A stretch of DNA of 34,743 nucleotides from positions 1-34,743 of the forward strand of contig JAAUYR010000017.1 of NCBI GenBank assembly GCA_014805025.1, in the 5' to 3' direction. Below, piece by piece: positions 30,701 through 34,743 of this stretch. The translations under genes and the position numbers were made by a program. The stretch is from Clostridia bacterium. Lineage in GTDB: Bacteria > Bacillota > Clostridia > Christensenellales > Borkfalkiaceae. The notes beneath the pieces were generated by a model, which searched no databases, had not been told where the DNA came from, and was given only the letters and a program-made list of their open reading frames with translations. How positions within the stretch are numbered: the first letter of the stretch is position 1; the number at the start of each line of letters is the position of its first letter.

Positions 30701-30786
30701 ACGCGCAGGACTACAACGACGGTTTCGACTACAACAAGATGTGGAACGACGTTTACAACCCTGACGATACAAATTATTTGAACTAA
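21784..30786 (+). CDS. Giant membrane-anchored surface protein, about two dozen MBG-like repeats
   Basis: A 3000-residue protein. The signal peptide (residues 1 to about 42, basic MKLLGKGMPKK then a hydrophobic core) is followed by a DUF6273-like head at about 100-365, recognised by WKVVY, LWLPSLSETG, CWLRSG and VRPAMHLNL. From about 390 to 2905 there are about 24 divergent beta-sandwich repeats of 80-125 residues, most with a YDG-like motif, a GxYTA-like motif, NYxL, and a closing V-x-V-x-W, as in MBG/YDG domains of bacterial adhesins. One membrane helix (about 2914-2938) is followed by RRRK and a tail of about 60 residues with DEGFYD and DYNDGFDYN. No sorting signal is present. The head domain's function is unknown; adhesion or glycan contact is likely. 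The frame is intact over 9 kb. Confidence 0.92.
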   Translation: MKLLGKGMPKKVSLFVLTLIALLCCVLGLTKFNNGKGGYDASATTIDFGEEGFTSSYEDELKVLYEQLGGSSVSSYTELKAALAEKSGKKITAAEINTQNGEDLVLTLGGLDWKVVYVSEAGSGDVIVTLWLAGSNDKSTWNKFYANNTTYKYPSAYYSTSYVRSVLNGTSYAAEANTETLTAGEQDAKWSSFLSVYGDYITTPSQVPWQEKEKKFNFYITGQDESTYYNVPNEAYGVLSGNWYSGELTDFSSYLTKGDKFENSDYGAWANDKLWLPSLSETGFVHEETSELKSGIWQTSVSQNANALTTEVGGSTYTHCWLRSGSITSAGSAYCLSGFYSTRSNYTVTSTLAVRPAMHLNLRSVAMAVSGAAFEPVATPAAQGFGETNDGLIYSAEMQGAVKFNPSASNFLSADWKVGDTTKTATAETLGTNDWLTLDPDTGIISVKNAGTYTFWFTLKDDYEQWEGADEGDNAPRSVTITVQPKTLKVLWDVDDAYGDEDEGWYWNYNGQNHGFTPRLDRTQPGINWDDLGTDNDVVSVRYREKNSEIWTITAPKDAGVYTVAANLNGQNPNYVIEESEWEEFTINKLNISIKWSGTGSLNDAADGLHWIYDGKNHPLTATIEGLISDDTTGAVTVSVKYSKGTGIETADGTLIPKEAGSYIAFAEVSGDAAKNYNLVNREDEIIEYAEQPFKITQRVISVTWVKNTVANDEYKNTYKWTYSGYADRTDFSNTDSVIRYTLETEADSISGDTGIVGGLALTSTIGYATVTGGVVGAYDSNIRLDVGTYCVKVSITDKNYVLDNDVLEFSIEKRKVNIEWTGSGSLPTEDGTIAWRYDGLSHVPTANAILTMAEVSGGANLKDYIQVAGAEKEVTAIKGVSNYVATVSFKTDITDENFNADNYQLVNASVDFKIIKGLITDVSWFETVAGEKKPIEGTPSYTWGVIKGKGPGYSAVAKTKVYNASGDEVEISFNLLVSYPDANYADGVEWAVNDVTGYKAVAKLDGPSTEGYNELSQRFEFLTDGEADSETYIVFLIKRKAGEKDPVNIQWVVYVDNTTYYTLAQLEELGGAEIKINGGGYVFVKDGKFNFYYSGNPQAPSAHYVYREPDKDGNTYETLDVSDSSVETNAGDWTAVLAPSSDFAYGSDEFECDYVIVPLNVKLTWTNTTTTYNGKLRTPTATLDTAYVSAQAQWYKDLIANMQSTDGELAKITATGYINAGDYTSEAQLGDNFAAVDGTNETAFKINPFAVAVSGVKWEWNDGAKNDTINPGTGKPTDPNAWYWVYDGKEHAPVPSLETSLDGTNTITLTLLVTGATKEVGEHYAFAWLDPNDDNNKNFMLVVNPLNPVSTLATQKFSIAKLEIDNVYWKGEPVDESWTGAYVTVEGTDYKAVDLGTAEKPDLVLAFVFNGNNVCALPFYMDVAGNEVPLTYEGAMRNVGNGPYTVRITNDFTFKDADGNAISTVCRYVILPKQLEVIWLDNEGNVIDENTSADKLVWEYNGLLQNPEIKELTGVDGNPLAEDTDYTISGWKDAGKYVSELKFINKNYSVKNSSTQNYSIKPRVIEVEWTWDGIAEDEDGNVIPPVFSYNAAQPDISVSALAWAGGLEDAPATLADGKFEIEIEGFGKLVIGLTYENLVDYVGKHTVKAVISDVKLQDDETGDLIAQNNDNYVVGINAELVYEIEAYVIYVDWSGTGEDNDVFEWTYDGINSFAPTATYALWDGETVNAQVSGARMLAGDYVASVTLPEALRTNCVFAKLDENGELDWENGASCGEHAFKILKAEVEIEWKWTNGAKNDSALDPETNEPNDPNAWYWVYDGTAHAPEAYNKGTGEQLEVTGAVIDAGENYVASASLPDAANYKFKDDDNQTIFKITVRLVWVNWVDESEKANDEAYAWFFDGNEHAPRAILADKNGDPFLIDGKTVDLIVSGSARNCGTYTATAEIASSNYAFADDEDLKRTQVFKIVQLVLDEGDFWWDAEGLANVNYQGKKDDWYNYIFNGDVQYPVAETEAGILFAYTFEAINEETKEVIKELAGISDAGTYKVTVTIVSTSDYALPAGLESVYVNIAPMTVDVDWDVTTKLYYNGGDQSPKAYYTDNFGNVNELEVTVDGAHALPDVEYTAKADFIDASSVKNYVLGKHVEHTYKIEKRSIRIEWDEEQTFMFNNEGHYVKHTIYINDVLREDIFKLTVSYVIKDSKGNVVKIDGKNAQEVINAGEYVMVIQLDVLNEDDAEILKYYTLADDTADAELNFVIKRKELIVTADSFIGENAISYGDKAPTFTAVIGQDVEGDIVGGLVDGDDLSKYEGITVLADGRITGAWLDSSYVEFAEPGMYDIIVLSSLGVILSNYEIISVNGQLEVIAAPGTIIWHNDRNTQVENPNFVYNGKEQKPDAYIFDGEKNLLPKLTLDYIDEEGNVITDKAINAGTYRVRARIPANVTIAENSKQEIEYTIFPKEVVVNIDRFETTYGDRELSSIDGSDILTETELKMLWSYDGDKCPVGSDDLEISFSWNVEGKIINGFLQADIYYIKGNYNGNPNYIVFFEGLNHDGADPDMAEYGLYVVNKADITDTSKRGTEWYFEERIIDKYETYFITLEDKAKDDDGNELDSYRYITFKGDQSTEVKFSYSHAYLVGRDEIPEPDDEEGNEFFPNTNQNHPGIREIAGEWIINYRIEIDNHNTYYGRWRVLLKFEDEYIVVIFLKPYEIEYGTDVPENLTEILVDEQYVTITIKDESVLGDLTAEEYFKAHATAYVPLGYNKYVTNRTKVGSYTINFELDLEADPETGVKLDVIYKRSNADEASNIGMYKIVPRQLQILWGETEFTYDGNKHAPMPAISHWISDGSFILDNIANGKEYLVTDGGITVKVVVYTEGNFVSSGGHKVTITVDDPNYTILTADAVQTISIKGAFPWWLVYTVGALALASLIAFIIMAVIMRRRKMIILAGISDDEGFYDPIAGEEDETGLSDPYYAQDYNDGFDYNKMWNDVYNPDDTNYLN

Positions 30787-30792
30787 CGGCTC

Positions 30793-30825
30793 GGTAATCG
30801 GGCGAAGTAAACTTCGCCCGTTACC
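30793..30825 (+). terminator. Hairpin after the giant gene, no T-run
   Basis: GGTAA-t-CGGGCGAAG (30793-30807) pairs with CTTCGCCCGTTACC (30812-30825) around TAAA. The stem is strong but followed by CCCAAATAAG rather than Ts, so termination may be partial and read-through into the next gene is possible. Confidence 0.55.
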
Positions 30826-30840
30826 CCCAAATAAGATTAA

Positions 30841-30895
30841 GTTATTAAAGGGTAAAAAAACTTCATTGTTTCCATAACAAGTAGTTATTAAAGGG
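30841..30895. repeat. Short direct repeats GTTATTAAAGGG
   Basis: GTTATTAAAGGG occurs at 30841-30852 and 30884-30895, each followed by an A-rich run, with 31 bp between the copies. Confidence 0.7.
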
Positions 30896-30902
30896 AAAAA
30901 CA

Positions 30903-31078
30903 GTGCCCACCCGTCATTGCAATGGAGCGGCGCGTCGTACCAAAGGCGAATGCCTTACGCGGCAATCCAGTGCCGTGCCCACCCGTCATTGCGAGGAGCG
31001 CAGCGACGCGGCAATCCAGTGTTCAAATAATACGTACCTATTTTCTGGATTGCTTCGGCATAAATGCCTCGCAATGAC
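30903..31078. repeat. Palindromic interspersed repeats (MITE-like), one full unit and one degenerate copy
   Basis: A full unit spans 30985-31078: GTCATTGCGAGG (30985-30996) and its exact inverse CCTCGCAATGAC (31067-31078), with inner CAATCCAG (31012-31019) and CTGGATTG (31045-31052). A degenerate half unit precedes it; both begin GTGCCCACCCGTCATTGC (30903 and 30975, 72 bp apart). Repeats with this text are widespread in bacterial genomes. They often yield spurious small protein calls containing HCEERSDAAIQ. Confidence 0.88.
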
Positions 31079-31203
31079 GAAGTGACGACAAGGCTAACGC
31101 CTTGCCGAGAGGGCTAACACACACCAACTACATTCCCTATTGTTCCCATTACCGAGCCGCACCCGTTAAGGGAGCGGCGAGGGGTGGGGGAAAGGAGTAA
31201 TAT
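31079..31203 (+). other. Rest of the 417-bp gap between the two head-domain genes
   Basis: It contains a small hairpin CAAGGC-TAAC-GCCTTG (31089-31104), a GC-rich GCCGC/GCGGC hairpin (31156-31178), and the ribosome binding site AAAGGAG (31191-31197). No clear -35/-10 pair was seen, so the next gene may be transcribed from upstream. Confidence 0.5.
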
Positions 31204-34200
31204 ATGAAATTTACAAAAATCAAAAATGCTATTATCTTCGCATTGCTTTCCGTGCTGCTTGCAGCTACGGTTGCTTTCGGCGCGGTCTTTGCGACGAAAA
31301 ACATCGAGGATAATTCGTTGCCCGTTCAGGCAAGCTCTGCCGGTGCTGATAACATAGGAGCGATAACTAACGGCTCTTTTAACAGTTTCGGCGCTTGGAA
31401 TATAGCTACTATAAGAACGCTTGTTCATAGGCTTGCAGGGGATACTACTGCAAGTATTGCTACTTTAAGCAGCAATACCTCGATTACCTCAACAAAAGGT
31501 TTAACCCAAGGTAATCTTCGTACAAACAATCACAAAGCTGGCGGTACGTCTAACTACAACGTTGAAATAAGCCTTGGCGGTTATAACTGGCTTGTAACTT
31601 ACGTTTCCAAGAATAGAAGCGGCGATATTATTGCAACGCTTTGGATGAGTACTGCCGTTACAACACTGGCTTGGCACGATTATACGTCAACCGCTACTGT
31701 TACATATCCGTCAGATTTATATACTTCAAGTAAAATAAGAAGCTATCTTACGGGTTCTACTTACGTTAAAAATTCAAGCGGTACTTCCACGGGTGCTTAT
31801 ACAGCTTCAACTACGAGTGCCGGTACTACTACAACTTCGCCGATGATAACTTTCGGCAATACCTATAAAACCTATTTTGACCAACCTAAAAATATAGCTT
31901 GGCAAGAAACTTTAAGAGCAAAAGATACAGTAACTTTCGGAAGCAACAGACATAATGAAGCTTATACTAACACAGGCGACGTTAGCTATACCGGTACAAA
32001 TTATACCAACAAAGGCGGTGCGGCTGTAGACGGTATAAAGTACTACAACCTTTGGCAAAACGATTACGTTTGGCTTCCGGCCATTGCCGAAGCTTCACAA
32101 CACTCAAAAAGTGATGGCACGCATAACGGTTTATGGGTTTGCAGCTCCAATGCAAGAAAGGACACTACCGGCACTTGGGTGCGTTCAAGTGAAGGCGATG
32201 GTAGCAAAGTGTGGCGTATAGCCGCAAGCGGTGCGGCGTCAACAGGTGTTGCGGATGGTACAGTTGCACTTACAAGCGTGCTTGGTGTTCGTCCGGCAGT
32301 TCACCTCAACTTGACCAAGGTTTGCAGCGCAGCAGGTGCTTACAAAGAAACCAAACCCTACTTTTTAACTACGCAAAATACGGGCATAACAAGGACGAGC
32401 AACACCGTTGCAAGCGCAACTTACAACGGTTCTGCGCAAACTGTAAAAATTTACGAAACTACTTTTTCCACGCCCACGTTATCAAGTGGTTCATCAAGTC
32501 TTTCGGGTACAACTCGTTCCGTAAGTGGCACGAGTGCTAACACTTATACTATAACCTATAAATTAGCCTCAGGCTATGTTTGGGCAGACAATACAACTGC
32601 CGACGTTGTTTTAACTTTTACAATAAATAAGGCTACAAAAAAAGCTCATTTTTACGATACCGGTCATTCAACGGGAGTTACTATAAGTTCGGACAAAAAA
32701 ACCGCAACGGCAACGTATACCGGCAGTGCAATTACTTTTAAAGCGTACGAAGACGGTGATATGTCCACGCCAACTTGCCCTACCGGCGTTACAAGCGGTA
32801 GTTATAGCGGTACGGACAAATACCGTCTGTTAACGGTAACCAACCCCGGTACGTATACGGTATCGTGGACTATTACAAGCACTACTAACTATCAATGGGA
32901 TGACGGCAGTGCCGGCAGTGTAGCTAAGTCTATTACTATAAAGGTTCTCAATGCCTCACCGGACGTTTCGGGAATAGGCTTTGCTAATAAAACCGTAACT
33001 TATAGCGGTAGTGGGCAGTCCATTTCATACACGGGTACGCTACCAACGGGTGTAAGTAGCGCCGCGGTAACTTATAAAAATTCAAGCGGAACGGCGGTAA
33101 CCTCGCCAACCAACGCAGGCACGTATACGGCAACACTGACCTTTACTGCTGCTACAAACTATAATACACCTACGGCAAAAACGGCAACGCTTACAATAAA
33201 CCGTGCGGTAATTACTCCTACTTGGAGCACGACTACAAGCTTTACTTACAGCGGTGCGGTGCAGGGTGTAACGCTTTCAAGCACATCGTCAAACGGCGCT
33301 GCGCTTGCGGCCTCAAGCATAAGCGTATATTACAGCGGCAATACTTACAGCAATACGGCTGTGGCTACTGCCTGGGGTAACAGTAGTACGCAGACTACAA
33401 GGCCGTCAGCCGTTGGCTCGTACACGGCAACTGCAAGGCTTACTACTACGCAGGCGGCAAACTACACTTTCTCGTCTACAACGGCTGCGCCGAGTACAAC
33501 TTCTACGACTACTGCAACAAAGGCATTTACAATAAACCGTGCAGTATTAACGCCTACTTGGAGCACGACTACAAGCTGGACCTATGACGGTTTAGAGCAC
33601 GCTGTAACGATTACAAGCACTTCGACAACGGGCGCTTCGCTTACGCCGTCGGTATATTACAGCGGCACTTCAAACGGTGCGGCTTGGGGTAACAATACTT
33701 CCAATACTACAAAACCTGTAAATGCAGGCTCGTACACGGCGACGGCAAGACTTACAGCCGCGCAGGGCGCAAACTACACGTTCTCGTCTACAACTGCCGC
33801 GTACAATACGAATTCAACGCTTACCACAACAAAAGACTTTACCATAGGTAAACGTGCTTTAACTTTGGTATGGAGTTATACGGGTGCGACAGATACAACT
33901 ACGCATACTTATACTTTCATTGGCAACCCCCAAGGCCCTGATGCAAGTTATAGTAACCTTGCAAGCAAGGATAGTGCTTTAATACCTGCTGTAACCTATA
34001 AAGGCACTACAAACGGCGGTATAGAGTTTGAAAGAACTTCCCCCAAGATTACTGGTGCAGGTCGCAATTATACTGCAACAGTAAGTACGGACGCGCCCAG
34101 CGCGAACTATACTTTAACAGTATCCGAACCTACTGTAACCTGGCATATCGCCAAAGCGGTAGTAAACAGCGTAACTTACGATAAGTTAACGTTTACTTAC

Positions 34201-34743
34201 ACGGGCGAAGTACAGTGCCCCGTATTGACAGGTTTAACCACGGCAACAGCAGTAAACGACGACCGTAAACCCCTTAGTATGTTTGAAATAACGGGTGGAC
34301 AGACAGACGCGGGCAACCACGTTGTAACTGCAACTATAAAGCCCGAGTATGCTACACAATTTACCACGTCTGCAACGGACGAGAACTTAACGCAGAGAAA
34401 TACAACGTACGTAATAAACAAAGCCGTGCTTGCGTTTACGCTTGGCAATGACTTTGTATACGGAATGAAGTATAACGGTTTGGCGCAAATACCCGAACTT
34501 ACGCTTGTAGTACCGAGTACGGTAATAGAGAGCGCGCGCCCCACAGTGGACGATTTCTCAAAGGAAATAAAGGCGCAGTCGGGTTCGCACCTGACAAGCG
34601 GCAGCGCAGTGGACGTGGGCGGTTATACTGTAACGCTCAGATTGCCTAAGGCGTATTCAAAGAACTTTACGCTTTCGGAGACCTCGCAGAACGTAGCAAG
34701 TACGACGTTGTCGTTCAAGATTTATAAAGCGGATATAACTCCG
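31204..34743 (+). CDS. Large Thr/Ser-rich surface protein with DUF6273-like head (3' partial)
   Basis: The frame opens with ATG at 31204, seven bases after AAAGGAG, and stays open through the last base, 1180 codons. Residues 1 to about 32 form a signal peptide (MKFTKIKNAIIFALLSVLLA). Residues about 120-370 match the head of the preceding giant protein: GGYNWLVTYVS, VWLPAIAEA, TWVRSS and GVRPAVHLNL. Thereafter come MBG-like beta repeats rich in Thr, Ser and Asn (AGTYTATL, AGSYTATARL, NYTFSS), two of which are close tandem copies. No Cys-rich, enzymatic or anchor segment is visible before the edge. It is a paralogue of the giant gene by its head, but its codons and composition differ (many ACT, ACA, TAT). 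Its C-terminus and anchor are outside the window. Confidence 0.88.
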   Translation, partial: MKFTKIKNAIIFALLSVLLAATVAFGAVFATKNIEDNSLPVQASSAGADNIGAITNGSFNSFGAWNIATIRTLVHRLAGDTTASIATLSSNTSITSTKGLTQGNLRTNNHKAGGTSNYNVEISLGGYNWLVTYVSKNRSGDIIATLWMSTAVTTLAWHDYTSTATVTYPSDLYTSSKIRSYLTGSTYVKNSSGTSTGAYTASTTSAGTTTTSPMITFGNTYKTYFDQPKNIAWQETLRAKDTVTFGSNRHNEAYTNTGDVSYTGTNYTNKGGAAVDGIKYYNLWQNDYVWLPAIAEASQHSKSDGTHNGLWVCSSNARKDTTGTWVRSSEGDGSKVWRIAASGAASTGVADGTVALTSVLGVRPAVHLNLTKVCSAAGAYKETKPYFLTTQNTGITRTSNTVASATYNGSAQTVKIYETTFSTPTLSSGSSSLSGTTRSVSGTSANTYTITYKLASGYVWADNTTADVVLTFTINKATKKAHFYDTGHSTGVTISSDKKTATATYTGSAITFKAYEDGDMSTPTCPTGVTSGSYSGTDKYRLLTVTNPGTYTVSWTITSTTNYQWDDGSAGSVAKSITIKVLNASPDVSGIGFANKTVTYSGSGQSISYTGTLPTGVSSAAVTYKNSSGTAVTSPTNAGTYTATLTFTAATNYNTPTAKTATLTINRAVITPTWSTTTSFTYSGAVQGVTLSSTSSNGAALAASSISVYYSGNTYSNTAVATAWGNSSTQTTRPSAVGSYTATARLTTTQAANYTFSSTTAAPSTTSTTTATKAFTINRAVLTPTWSTTTSWTYDGLEHAVTITSTSTTGASLTPSVYYSGTSNGAAWGNNTSNTTKPVNAGSYTATARLTAAQGANYTFSSTTAAYNTNSTLTTTKDFTIGKRALTLVWSYTGATDTTTHTYTFIGNPQGPDASYSNLASKDSALIPAVTYKGTTNGGIEFERTSPKITGAGRNYTATVSTDAPSANYTLTVSEPTVTWHIAKAVVNSVTYDKLTFTYTGEVQCPVLTGLTTATAVNDDRKPLSMFEITGGQTDAGNHVVTATIKPEYATQFTTSATDENLTQRNTTYVINKAVLAFTLGNDFVYGMKYNGLAQIPELTLVVPSTVIESARPTVDDFSKEIKAQSGSHLTSGSAVDVGGYTVTLRLPKAYSKNFTLSETSQNVASTTLSFKIYKADITP
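33193..33840 (+). repeat. Tandem repeat within the Thr-rich surface gene
   Basis: Two copies start with the codons for TINRAV at 33193 and 33529, a 336-bp (112-codon) period. Shared stretches include PTWSTTTS, VYYSG, GSYTATARLT and NYTFSSTTAA. A third, more diverged copy begins near 33841 (TIGKRAL). Confidence 0.8.

Noticed and set aside
30841-31078. Possible CRISPR array
   Set aside because: Only two or three imperfect repeats, palindromic units of a MITE type, no regular spacers and no cas genes.
30903-31085. A small protein containing HCEERSDAAIQ
   Set aside because: This text is the known translation of the palindromic interspersed repeat, often annotated by mistake. It has no ribosome binding site.

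Overview
The window looks like a chromosomal segment from an uncultured or poorly characterised gut-type Clostridia (Firmicutes). The basis is clostridial TnpV and large serine recombinase genes, a sporulation sigma factor SigG remnant, clostridial-type pcrA-ligA and parE-parC pairs, a flotillin/NfeD pair, clean sigma-A promoters, and very long MBG-repeat surface proteins. Christensenellales is possible, but that is only a feeling from the repeat-rich surface proteins. No rRNA, tRNA or CRISPR array was seen.

Layout. (1) Bases 1 to about 3220 are the right end of an integrated element: the 3' part of a surface protein with a VirB2/TrbC-like C-terminus, TnpV, two small proteins and a large serine recombinase. 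(2) The element stops inside sigG. Only the 3' part of sigG (3227-3712) follows, with an outward-facing promoter at the element end. (3) Then come rpsU, a small unknown gene, and an XRE repressor divergent from a 1204-residue LRR/MBG surface protein. Three 16-bp operators sit on the surface gene's near-perfect promoter. (4) Bases 8560-17490 are housekeeping genes: pcrA, ligA, parE, parC. (5) Bases 17495-20400 hold a membrane protein with a histone-H1-like tail, convergent with an nfeD-flotillin operon. (6) From 20477 to the end there is a lone tyrosine recombinase, a long structured leader, a 3000-residue surface protein with about two dozen MBG-like repeats, a patch of palindromic interspersed repeats, and a second gene with the same head domain that runs off the right edge (31204 onward, open for 1180 codons).

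How it fits together. The two complete surface proteins share one plan: signal peptide, distinct head (BspA-type LRR or DUF6273-like), MBG-like array, one C-terminal membrane helix, RRRK stop-transfer, and an acidic Asp/Gly/Phe/Tyr-rich cytoplasmic tail. Neither has an LPXTG signal. Each has its own regulatory arrangement: a private repressor for one, a recombinase plus long leader for the other. The best candidates for something undescribed are the sigG-interrupting element (a possible analogue of the sigK skin element), the repressor-controlled surface gene, and the membrane-anchored MBG proteins with the shared tail.
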